Source of the DNA: Burkholderiaceae bacterium
GTDB taxonomy: Bacteria; Pseudomonadota; Gammaproteobacteria; Burkholderiales; Burkholderiaceae_C
Reading direction: 5' to 3'
DNA: 7,769 nucleotides
Assembly: GCA_017999135.1 (NCBI GenBank)
Contig: JAGOBT010000135.1
Span: forward strand, 1 to 7,769
Translations under genes and position numbers: made by a program
Part shown: positions 1 to 7,134 of the stretch, in pieces
Numbering within the stretch: position 1 is the first letter of the stretch
Layout: the number at the start of each line of letters is the position of its first letter
Notes under the pieces: model-generated
Told to the model about the DNA's origin: nothing
The model's database searches: none
What the model saw: only the letters and a program-made list of their open reading frames with translations

Positions 1-1158
1 AGCGCCACGCGCTACCGCGAAGAACCCGACAACACGCTGCGCCAGTTCAGCGCCACCCAGTACGGGCTGCAGGTCACCCAGCCGCTGATCCGCACCGTGC
101 TGGTGCCGACGCTGGAAGGCGCCGAGGCCCAGCGTGAGCAGGCGCGCCGTGCGCTGGACCAGGCGCGCACCGACGCCGGCCTGCGCCTGGTCGAAGCCGT
201 GTTCGACGTGCTCAAGTCACGTGACGCGCTGGCACAGGCCGACGCGCAGCGCCTGGCTGCCGACGAGCAGCTGGCGTCGGCCCGCCGCAGCTTCCAGGTC
301 GGGCGGGCGACGCTGGTCGATCTGCGCGACGCCGAGGGGCGCATCGCCACCGTCAACGCCCAGCGCGCCGCTGCCGCGGCGGATCTGCTGATGCGGCGTG
401 GCCTGCTCGAAGACCTGGTCGGCGGCCCGGTGCCGGCGGCGCTGGCCCAAGAGCTGGCCGACGGCGCCCTGCCGGTGCTGCCCGATGACGGCCTGGCCGA
501 CTGGCTGGCCGTGGCCCTGGCCGGCAACGCCCAGCTGCAGGCCGCCGAGCAGGCCCTGGCGGCCGCCGAGGCCGATGTGCGCAAGGCCTGGCAGGGCCAT
601 GCCCCCACGCTCGACCTGACCTACAACCACCAGTTCAACGACGACACCGGCACCGTGACCACCAGCCAGCCGCGGCGGGGCACCACGTCGCAGATCGGCC
701 TGACGCTGAACGTGCCGCTGTTTGCCGGTGGTGCCACGCAATCCCGTGTGCGCGAGGCCATGGCGGTGCGGGACAAGGCGCGCAGCGATGTCGATGCGGC
801 CCGGCGCAACGTGCAGATGTCCGTGCGGCAGAGCTTTGCCAATGCGCTGGGCAGCGCCGGCCTGGCCCGTGGCCTGACCACGGCCACGCAGGCGCTGGAC
901 GTGGCCTGGCAGGCCAACCGCCGCGGCTATGAAGTGGGCGTGAAGGTGATCAGCGATGTGCTGGAGGCGCAGACCAAGGTCTTCGACAGCCGCCGCGAGC
1001 TGTCGCGCGCGCGCTTCGACGCCTGGCTGTACCACACCCGGCTGCAAGGGCTGGCCGGTCGGCTGGACGACGCCGCCGTGGCCCGGCTGGACGCGTTGCT
1101 CGTCGCGCTGCCGGCGCCGCAGCCCCAGCCGGTCGGCCCGGCCCGGGGAGCGCCCTGA
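1..1158 (+). CDS. TolC-family outer membrane channel protein (5' partial)
   Basis: This is the C-terminal 385 residues of a TolC-type outer-membrane factor, the channel and periplasmic tunnel used by type I secretion and tripartite efflux. The reading frame is open from base 1 to the TGA at 1156-1158. The ATG at base 97 is internal, because the codons before it already encode the typical TolC stretch ending TQPLIR (window residues 26-31). What is visible is the family's internal duplication. In the first half, a long alanine-rich helical hairpin (about residues 35-135) contains FQVGRATLVDLRDAE. In the second half, VPLFAGG (238-244) is followed by a second hairpin containing NRRGYEVGVKVISDVLEAQ (306-324). 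The signal peptide and first strands lie upstream; from usual family lengths of about 440-490 residues, roughly 60-100 residues are missing. A proline-rich tail ends the protein. The stop overlaps the next gene's start by one base. The type I secretion-like branch is favoured over drug-efflux OprM types, but this is not proven. Confidence 0.93.
   Translation, partial: SATRYREEPDNTLRQFSATQYGLQVTQPLIRTVLVPTLEGAEAQREQARRALDQARTDAGLRLVEAVFDVLKSRDALAQADAQRLAADEQLASARRSFQVGRATLVDLRDAEGRIATVNAQRAAAAADLLMRRGLLEDLVGGPVPAALAQELADGALPVLPDDGLADWLAVALAGNAQLQAAEQALAAAEADVRKAWQGHAPTLDLTYNHQFNDDTGTVTTSQPRRGTTSQIGLTLNVPLFAGGATQSRVREAMAVRDKARSDVDAARRNVQMSVRQSFANALGSAGLARGLTTATQALDVAWQANRRGYEVGVKVISDVLEAQTKVFDSRRELSRARFDAWLYHTRLQGLAGRLDDAAVARLDALLVALPAPQPQPVGPARGAP
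1145..1150 (+). promoter_or_regulatory. Ribosome binding site of the GAF/HlyD adaptor gene
   Basis: GGGGAG lies 7 bases before the ATG at 1158, inside the last codons of the TolC gene. This purine run fits a Shine-Dalgarno site and supports 1158 as the start, together with the one-base stop/start overlap TGATG. Confidence 0.6.
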
Positions 1159-2960
1159 TGTCCGGCGCCCCGCAGCCAGCGGCCGGCGCCCCGTCCGAGT
1201 CCGACGCCGAAGTCGACCCCACCGCCCTGGCGCTGCCACCGCAGCCCGCACCGGTGCCGTCGTCCGTGCTGGTGGAGGCGCTGGCGGCCTGGCGGGCCCG
1301 TCTGCGCCAGGCCGGCCTGTCTTGCCGTGACGCCGCCATCGCCGGGCCGCTGCCCGAGCATGACCTGCCCTTCGCCACGCCGCTGCCGGTGTCGCTGCAG
1401 GTGCACTGGCTGGCCTGGCGCGGCCAGTTGAAACCGGGGGGGACGGCCGGCGTGGCCCGCTCCGAGCCGGGCCCGCAGGCCGAACTGCTGCTGGCCGCGC
1501 CCCTGCAACTGCCGGACGGCCATGTGGGCGCGCTGGGCGTGTGGCTGGCACCGCCCCACGCCGAGCGCCAGGCCGAACAGGTGCTGCTGGCCATGGGCTG
1601 GCTGCAGCTGGCGCTGGCCGCCGAGCGCATGGCGCGCAGCCAGCGCGCCAACCGGCTGCTGGACCTGCTGGGCCATGTGGCGTCGCAGACCCGCGCACGC
1701 GCCGGCGCGCAGGAATGGGTGAACCGCACCGCCGCCTGGCTGCGTGACGACGCCGGGGCGCAGGCGCCCCCCTTCGGCCTGATGCTGTTCCGCATCGACA
1801 ACGACCGGCCGCATTGGTGGGTGGCGGCCGACACGGCCTGGGGAGAGACGGCGTCGCCCACCATCCTGGCGTCGGCCGAACTGGCGGCCCAGGCGGCGCT
1901 GGACCTGCAGGACGTGGTGCTGCCCGACGCCTGCGCCGTCGTGGCGCTGGACCAGGGCCGCCCGGTGGCCGTGCTGGTGCTGCGCACCGAGGGCAAGGCG
2001 CCACTGGTCAACGGCATGGCCGACACGCTGCGCGCCAGCCTGGCGATCGCCGAGCCGCTGCTGCGGCGCTGGCACGAGGCCGAGCGGCCGCTGTGGCGCC
2101 ACGGGTTCGATGCCCTGCAGGACGGCGCCCGCAAGCTCAGCCGCCCTGGCCACCTGGTGTGGAAGGCCTCGGCGGCGGGCGTGCTGCTGGCGCTGGGCCT
2201 GCTGCTGCTGTGGCCGGTGCCCGACAGGGTGACGGCCAATGCCGTGATCGAAGGCCGCGCGCGCCAGCTGGTCACCGCGCCGTTCGAGGCCTTTCTCGGC
2301 CAGGTGCTGGTGCGCCCGGGCGACCAGGTGCGGCGCGGCCAGTTGCTGGCCCAGCTCGACGACCGCGACCTGAAGCTGGAGCAGGCGCGCTACCAGAGCG
2401 AGCGTGAACAGGCCGCCGGCCGGCTGCGCCAGGCCATGTCCGACCGCGAGGCCGCGGCGCAGGCGCTGGCGCTGGCCGAGGTGCACCAGGCCGATGCGCA
2501 ATTGGCGCTGGTTGAATCCAAGCTGTTGCGCACCCGGCTGACCGCGCCGATCGACGGCCTGGTGGTCACCGGCGACTGGGTGCAGCAGATCGGCGCCCCG
2601 CTGGAGACCGGCAAGGAATTGTTCGAGATTGCCGCCGGGGGCGACTACCGCGTGGTGCTGCATGTGCCCGACCGCGACATCGCCCGCGTGCGCGACGGCC
2701 AGGACGGCGTGCTGCGCCTGACCGGGCAGCCGCAATCGGTGTTCCCGTTCCGGGTGAACAAGATCACGGCCACGGCCAGCGTGCAGGAGACGGTCAACGG
2801 CTTCCGCGTCGAGGCCGGCTGGGTGGGCCAGCCGCCGCCGCTCAGCCCCGGCATGCAGGGGGTGGGCAAGATCGAGGTGGGCACGGCCAACCTGCTGACG
2901 GTGTGGACACGCAGCTCGATCGACTGGCTGCGGCTGAAGCTGTGGACCTGGTGGTGGTGA
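1158..2960 (+). CDS. GAF-like domain/HlyD-like inner-membrane adaptor
   Basis: This 600-residue membrane-fusion-type adaptor has an unusual cytosolic half. There is no signal peptide. Residues 1-330 are soluble and look like one or two diverged GAF-type sensor domains: a first half around 108-160 (AELLLAAPLQLPDGHVGALGVW) and a second around 180-325 (FGLMLFRID, then VVALDQGRPVAVLVLRTEG). A single membrane helix follows at about 337-353. Then come the first half of a lipoyl/barrel-sandwich domain (about 372-402, GQVLVRPGDQVRRGQLLAQLDD), a short helical hairpin (about 403-455), the returning half (LTAPIDG at 461-467) and a beta-barrel region (YRVVLHVPDRDIARV). The C-terminus is very rich in tryptophan (WLRLKLWTWWW). 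The predicted topology is N-terminus in the cytosol and adaptor in the periplasm. The start is supported by a good ribosome site and by overlap with the TolC stop. The neighbours imply work with TolC. The HlyD part is clear; the GAF assignment is by fold pattern only, and no ligand pocket can be named. Confidence 0.88.
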   Translation: MSGAPQPAAGAPSESDAEVDPTALALPPQPAPVPSSVLVEALAAWRARLRQAGLSCRDAAIAGPLPEHDLPFATPLPVSLQVHWLAWRGQLKPGGTAGVARSEPGPQAELLLAAPLQLPDGHVGALGVWLAPPHAERQAEQVLLAMGWLQLALAAERMARSQRANRLLDLLGHVASQTRARAGAQEWVNRTAAWLRDDAGAQAPPFGLMLFRIDNDRPHWWVAADTAWGETASPTILASAELAAQAALDLQDVVLPDACAVVALDQGRPVAVLVLRTEGKAPLVNGMADTLRASLAIAEPLLRRWHEAERPLWRHGFDALQDGARKLSRPGHLVWKASAAGVLLALGLLLLWPVPDRVTANAVIEGRARQLVTAPFEAFLGQVLVRPGDQVRRGQLLAQLDDRDLKLEQARYQSEREQAAGRLRQAMSDREAAAQALALAEVHQADAQLALVESKLLRTRLTAPIDGLVVTGDWVQQIGAPLETGKELFEIAAGGDYRVVLHVPDRDIARVRDGQDGVLRLTGQPQSVFPFRVNKITATASVQETVNGFRVEAGWVGQPPPLSPGMQGVGKIEVGTANLLTVWTRSSIDWLRLKLWTWWW

Positions 2961-2961
2961 G
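2956..2961 (+). promoter_or_regulatory. Probable ribosome binding site of the M50/HlyD fusion gene
   Basis: GGTGAG overlaps the TGA stop of the preceding gene and sits 8 bases before the ATG at 2970. It is a modest Shine-Dalgarno match, and the only one in the 9-base gap region. Confidence 0.4.
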
Positions 2962-2969
2962 CGGCGGCC

Positions 2970-5138
2970 ATGGAAGCGGTCTGGTCCGAGCACTGGCACG
3001 ATGTGCGCTTCATGCGGCCACGCCTGCGCGACGGCGTGCAGATCCTGCACCGCACGCTGCGCGGCCGCCCCTGGGTGCTGTTGTCCGACCCGCTGACGCA
3101 GCGCTTCCACCGCCTGTCGCCACAGGTCTGGCAGGTGCTGCAGCTGCTGGACGGCCAGCGCACGCTGGACCAGGTGTGGGCTGCGGCCAGCGCAGTCCCG
3201 GCGCGCCAGGGCACCGACGGCGCGGCATCGGCCCCGGTCTCGCAGCATGACCTGGTGCAGCTGCTGGCCAGCCTGCACGCCAATGATCTGCTGCAGACCC
3301 AGGCCACGCCCGACGCATTTGAAGCCGTCGAGCGCTACCAGAAGCAGCGCCGCCAGCGCTTCAAGCAGACCTGGCTGAACCCGCTGAGCCTGCGCCTGCC
3401 GCTGCTGTACCCCGATGCCTGGTTCCAGCGCCATGCCGGCCTGGCACGGCGGCTGTTTTCCTGGACCGTGGCGGTGCTGTGGCTGCTGGTGGTGGCGCCG
3501 GCATCGGTGCTGGCCTGGCAGCACTGGTCGGCGCTGACGGACAACCTGTCCGACCGGGTGCTGTCGGGCAGCAACGTGCTGCTGCTGTGGCTGATCTACC
3601 CGGCCGTCAAGGCCGTGCATGAATGCGCCCACGGCCTGGCCGTGAAGGCCTTCGGCGGCACCGTGCGCGAGATCGGCCTGATCTTCATGGTGTTCACGCC
3701 CGTGCCCTATGTGGACGCCACCTCGTCCTATGCCTTCCCGTCGAAGTGGGTGCGCGCGCTGGTGGCGGCCGCCGGCATCGCCGCCGAGCTGCTGCTGGGG
3801 GCGCTGGCGCTGTACGTGTGGCTGATGGCCGAATCCGGCCTGGTCACGGCCGTGGCCTTCAACGTGGTGCTGATCGCCGGCGTGTCCACCTTGCTGGTCA
3901 ACGGCAACCCGCTGATGCGCTACGACGGCTACTTCATTGCCTGCGACCTGCTGGAGGTGCCCAACCTGGCCCAGCGTGCCACGCAGTACTGGGCCTTTCT
4001 GGCCGACCGCTGGCTGTATGGCGCGCCCGATGCGCGCCCGCCGCAGGCGGCGCAGGGCGAGCGCTGGCTGCTGGTGCTGTATGGCGCGGTGTCGCCGGTG
4101 TACCGGCTGGTGATCACGCTCGGCCTGGCCTGGTTCGTCGCCACCGAGTACCTGTTCATCGGCGCGGTGATGGCGCTGTGGGCCCTGTGGGGTGCGGTGG
4201 TGATGCCGTTGTGGAAGGGCTGGAAGCACCTGCGCGAGGGCGCGGCGCTGGCCCGCCGGCGTGATGTGGCGTTGCGGCGCACCGGTCTGGCGCTGGTGGT
4301 GGCCGCGCTGTTCCTGGGCGTGGTGCCGGTGCCTTTCCATTCGGTGCACCAGGCGGTGGTGTGGGTGCCTGACGAGGCCATCGTGCGGGCCGGCGCCGAC
4401 GGCCACCTGCGCGGTGACCGCCTGGCCGCCGGCACGGCGGTGCAGGCCGGGCAGACCGTGCTGACGCTGGACAACCCGTCGGTGCTGGCCGAGCGCGCGG
4501 TGGCTGCCGCCGCGCTGGCGCGGGCGGCGGCTCAGTTGCGCGAGGCCGAGGTCAAGGAGCCTGCCCGCATCACGCCGCTGCGCAGCGAGCGGGATGCCCG
4601 CGCCGGCAAGCTGGCCGATGCCGAGCGCCGGGTGGCCGGCCTGCAGGCGCGGGCCGGCGTGGCGGGCCGCTGGGTGCCGCAGCCGGGCACCGAGCTCGAC
4701 GGCAGCCATGTGCGCCGTGGCGAGGTGGTCGGCTACATCGTCGCCGGGCCGTCGGCCGTGGTGCGCAGCGCCGTGCCGCAGGAGGACATGGCGCTGATCC
4801 GCGACCGCCTGCGCGGCACCGAGGTGCGGCAGGCCCAGGCCATGCCGCAGGTGTTGACGGCGCGGCTGGCGCGGGTGGTGCCGGGGGGCGACTTCCAGCT
4901 CGTGTCGTCGGCGCTCGGCACGTCGGGCGGTGGTGAGCTGGCGGTGGACCCGTCCCAGCCCGAAGGCACGCGCACGCTGCGGCGGGTGTTCGATCTGGAG
5001 CTGGTGCTCGATGGCACGTCGCCCACCGCGGTGTTCGGCGACCGGGCCCATGTGCGCTTCGACCTCGGGCCGGCCCCGCTGGCGTGGCAGTGGTACCTGC
5101 GACTGCGCCAGCTGTTCCTGGCGCGCCTGAATGTTTGA
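2970..5138 (+). CDS. PqqD-like / M50 zinc metalloprotease / HlyD-like fusion protein
   Basis: This 722-residue protein has three parts. Residues about 17-110 resemble a PqqD-like winged-helix domain (LHRTLRGRPWVLLSDPLTQR ... LLDGQRTLDQVW); in RiPP systems such domains bind peptides. Residues about 160-456 are a polytopic core of the M50/site-2 protease type, with hydrophobic segments near 162-183, 203-228, 260-287, 290-311, 373-412 and 438-456. It carries HECAHG at 217-222 (zinc ligands H217 and H221, catalytic E218), PVPYVDAT at 244-251 and NPLMRYDGYF from 313, where D319 is the expected third zinc ligand, so the active site looks intact. Residues about 457-722 are a HlyD-like periplasmic adaptor: a lipoyl-like strand set (GHLRGDRLAAGTAVQAGQTVLTLDN), a helical hairpin (about 495-560) and a barrel. 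The C-terminus is an amphipathic W/R/L tail. This corresponds to proteins annotated as 'putative peptide zinc metalloprotease' or 'site-2 protease family/HlyD'. It probably spans the inner membrane and joins the motor to the TolC side. Whether it cleaves cargo or only conducts it is unknown. Confidence 0.92.
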   Translation: MEAVWSEHWHDVRFMRPRLRDGVQILHRTLRGRPWVLLSDPLTQRFHRLSPQVWQVLQLLDGQRTLDQVWAAASAVPARQGTDGAASAPVSQHDLVQLLASLHANDLLQTQATPDAFEAVERYQKQRRQRFKQTWLNPLSLRLPLLYPDAWFQRHAGLARRLFSWTVAVLWLLVVAPASVLAWQHWSALTDNLSDRVLSGSNVLLLWLIYPAVKAVHECAHGLAVKAFGGTVREIGLIFMVFTPVPYVDATSSYAFPSKWVRALVAAAGIAAELLLGALALYVWLMAESGLVTAVAFNVVLIAGVSTLLVNGNPLMRYDGYFIACDLLEVPNLAQRATQYWAFLADRWLYGAPDARPPQAAQGERWLLVLYGAVSPVYRLVITLGLAWFVATEYLFIGAVMALWALWGAVVMPLWKGWKHLREGAALARRRDVALRRTGLALVVAALFLGVVPVPFHSVHQAVVWVPDEAIVRAGADGHLRGDRLAAGTAVQAGQTVLTLDNPSVLAERAVAAAALARAAAQLREAEVKEPARITPLRSERDARAGKLADAERRVAGLQARAGVAGRWVPQPGTELDGSHVRRGEVVGYIVAGPSAVVRSAVPQEDMALIRDRLRGTEVRQAQAMPQVLTARLARVVPGGDFQLVSSALGTSGGGELAVDPSQPEGTRTLRRVFDLELVLDGTSPTAVFGDRAHVRFDLGPAPLAWQWYLRLRQLFLARLNV
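5131..5138 (+). other. Overlapping stop/start junction (ATGTTTGA)
   Basis: The ATG of the SecA-like gene lies 8 bases before the end of the M50-fusion gene, whose TGA is at 5136-5138. The 20 bases before this ATG contain no convincing Shine-Dalgarno sequence, unlike the starts at 1158 and 7131. Translation is therefore probably coupled, with ribosomes finishing the M50 gene re-initiating here. That would tie the two protein levels together. Confidence 0.55.
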
Positions 5139-7134
5139 CCCCGGCCTGGCCCGGCGGCTGGCGGGCACGCTGTTCCTGCGTGCCGACACCCAGCGCGACG
5201 AGCGTGCCGAAGAGCGGGCGCGCCCGGTCGAGGACTTTCTGCGCAACCTGCGCGGCTGGCTGCCCGCCGCCCGTGCCACCCGCCGCCAGGTGGCGCGCCT
5301 GGTCCGCCTGGTGGACGCGGCAGCGGCGCCCCTGGCCGCGCTGGACGATGCTGCCGTGGCGGCCCGCTTCCACGCCGCCGTGGCGCTGCTGCGCATCGGC
5401 CGCGGCGACCGTGCCGACCTGGCCGCGCTGCCCACCGTGCTGGCCTGTGTGTGCGTGGCCTGCAAGCGCCAGCTGGGCCTGTGGCCGCATGCGGTGCAGT
5501 GCGCCGGCGCACGCGCGCTGCTGCTGGGTGAGCTGGCCGAGATGCACACCGGTGAGGGCAAGACGCTGGTCGCGGCGATGGCGGCCACGATGATGGCGGG
5601 CTCCGGCGCGGCGGTGCATGTGCTCAGCACCAACGACTACCTGGCCCGCCGCGACCGCGACGAGATGGCGCCGCTGTTCCGCTTCTTCGGCCTGCACAGC
5701 GGCGTGGTGCAGGGCGGCATGCCGGCCGAACTGCGCCGTGTGGCCTACGCCCAACCGATCTGCTATGCCGCCGGCAAGGAGGTGGTGTTCGACTACCTGA
5801 AGGACCGGGTGGCTGGCCATGGCGCGCTGCCGGCGCGGGTGTCGCAGCTGCGCGCCTACCTGCACCCCGAGCTGGCGCAGGCGCAGCCGCCGCTGATTCC
5901 GGCGCTGCACTTCGCCATCGTCGACGAAGCCGACAGCGTGATGATCGACGAGGCGCGCACGCCGATGATCCTGTCACGCGAGGCGCCGTCGGTCTTCCCC
6001 GAGCCGCTGATGGACTGGGCCATGGACGCCGCACGCGGCCTGGTCAGCGGCCGCGACTTCCGCATCGGCGCCGCGCGCGACGTGGAATTGCGCCCCGGTG
6101 CGCTGGGCCGCACCCCGCCGCCGCCCGGTGACCTGGGCGCGCAGTGGCAGGCGCCGGCCTGGCGTGAGCACCTGCTGCAGCAGGCCCTGGCGGCGCTGCA
6201 CCTGTACCAGCGTGACCAGCACTACATCCTCAGTGACGGCAAGGTGCAGATCGTCGACGAATCCACCGGCAGGGTCATGGCCGACCGCTCCTGGGAGCAG
6301 GGCCTGCACCAGCTGATCGAGACCAAGGAAGGCATGCCGCTGACACGCGGCCGCGAGACGCTGGCACGCATGACCTACCAGCGCTTCTTCCGCCGCTACT
6401 ACCTGGTGGCCGGTCTCACCGGCACGGCCGCCGAGGCCACGCGCGAACTGTGGTCGGTCTACCGGCTGCGGGTGCGCCGCATTCCGCCCAACCGCGCCAA
6501 GCGCCGGCGCCACCTGCCCACACGCTGCCTGCCTGACACGGCGGCGAAGTGGCAGGCCGTGGCCGCATCGGCCGGCGAGGTGGCGGCGCGTGGTCAGCCG
6601 GTGCTGGTGGGCACCCGCAGCGTCGAAGCGTCGGAGCAGGTGTCGGCCGCGCTGGCCGCGCGCGGGCTGGCGCATGTGGTGCTGAACGCGCGGCAGGACG
6701 CCGAAGAGGCCGCCATCGTGGCCGAGGCCGGCCAGGCCGGGCGCATCACCGTGGCCACCAACATGGCCGGCCGCGGCACCGACATCCGGCTGGACGCCGA
6801 TGCCCGCGCCGCTGGCGGGCTGCATGTGCTGTTGACCGAGTTCCACGAGTCGCCGCGGGTCGATCGACAATTGTTCGGCCGCAGCGCCCGCCAGGGCGAG
6901 CCGGGCACGGTGCAGGCCATCGTCAGCACCGAGGACCGGCTGCTGGCCCACACACCGGCCTGGCTGCGCCGGCTGGCCGCCCAGCCGGGGCCGGCCGGTG
7001 GGCTGCTGTTACGCTGCCTTGTGGGCCTGGCTCAGGCACGGGCCGAACGCCGTGCCTACCTGGGCCGGCTGCAGACCTTGCGGCAGGACCGCGAGCGCCA
7101 TCGCATCATCGGATTTGCGGGAAGGGTGACATGA
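5131..7134 (+). CDS. Short SecA-like preprotein translocase ATPase (accessory paralogue)
   Basis: This SecA-family motor has 667 residues against about 900 for housekeeping SecA. Nucleotide-binding domain 1 shows Q123 in the Q-motif position (21 residues before the Walker lysine, as in E. coli), HTGEGKT at 139-145 (Walker A, K144), NDYLARRD at 168-175 and VDEADSVMIDEARTP at 264-278 (Walker B). The preprotein cross-linking segment between about 282 and 364 is some 80 residues, around half the E. coli length. HYILSDGKVQIVDESTGR follows from 364, then LTGTA at 429-433. Nucleotide-binding domain 2 shows VLVGTRSVE (491-499), VLNAR (517-521), TNMAGRGTD (543-551) and QLFGRSARQG (580-589, arginine-finger motif). 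The protein ends soon after a short helix that matches the start of SecA's helical scaffold. The helical-wing domain, most of the scaffold and the zinc-binding tail are absent. All ATPase motifs are present, so it should be an active motor. No SecY partner is encoded nearby. It sits between an M50/HlyD fusion and a periplasmic adaptor, which suggests dedicated export rather than general secretion. Confidence 0.95.
   Translation: MFDPGLARRLAGTLFLRADTQRDERAEERARPVEDFLRNLRGWLPAARATRRQVARLVRLVDAAAAPLAALDDAAVAARFHAAVALLRIGRGDRADLAALPTVLACVCVACKRQLGLWPHAVQCAGARALLLGELAEMHTGEGKTLVAAMAATMMAGSGAAVHVLSTNDYLARRDRDEMAPLFRFFGLHSGVVQGGMPAELRRVAYAQPICYAAGKEVVFDYLKDRVAGHGALPARVSQLRAYLHPELAQAQPPLIPALHFAIVDEADSVMIDEARTPMILSREAPSVFPEPLMDWAMDAARGLVSGRDFRIGAARDVELRPGALGRTPPPPGDLGAQWQAPAWREHLLQQALAALHLYQRDQHYILSDGKVQIVDESTGRVMADRSWEQGLHQLIETKEGMPLTRGRETLARMTYQRFFRRYYLVAGLTGTAAEATRELWSVYRLRVRRIPPNRAKRRRHLPTRCLPDTAAKWQAVAASAGEVAARGQPVLVGTRSVEASEQVSAALAARGLAHVVLNARQDAEEAAIVAEAGQAGRITVATNMAGRGTDIRLDADARAAGGLHVLLTEFHESPRVDRQLFGRSARQGEPGTVQAIVSTEDRLLAHTPAWLRRLAAQPGPAGGLLLRCLVGLAQARAERRAYLGRLQTLRQDRERHRIIGFAGRVT
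7120..7126 (+). promoter_or_regulatory. Ribosome binding site of the periplasmic adaptor gene
   Basis: The purine run GGAAGGG ends 4 bases before the ATG at 7131, within the last codons of the SecA-like gene. It supports 7131 as the start, together with the ATGA overlap. Confidence 0.55.

Noticed and set aside
97..1158. A complete TolC-like gene starting at the ATG at 97
   Set aside because: The frame is open to base 1 and the codons before 97 encode conserved TolC sequence (TQPLIR), so the ATG is internal and the gene is cut by the window edge.
2970..5138. An ABC transporter or RND pump hidden in the fusion gene
   Set aside because: There is no Walker A or ABC signature sequence and no twelve-helix RND pattern. 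The hydrophobic part carries HECAHG and NPLMRYDG, which fit M50 metalloproteases.
927..5633. A 1568-codon open frame on the minus strand crossing four plus-strand genes, and similar long minus-strand frames at 217-2004 and 4570-5910
   Set aside because: The translation is low-complexity and rich in H, Q, R, G and A with no recognisable domain. Such frames are expected opposite GC-rich genes with strong third-position bias. The plus-strand genes carry clear family motifs throughout.
5131..7134. Housekeeping secA
   Set aside because: It is too short, lacks the scaffold, wing and zinc-binding tail, and lies among secretion or efflux genes rather than in the usual secA context.
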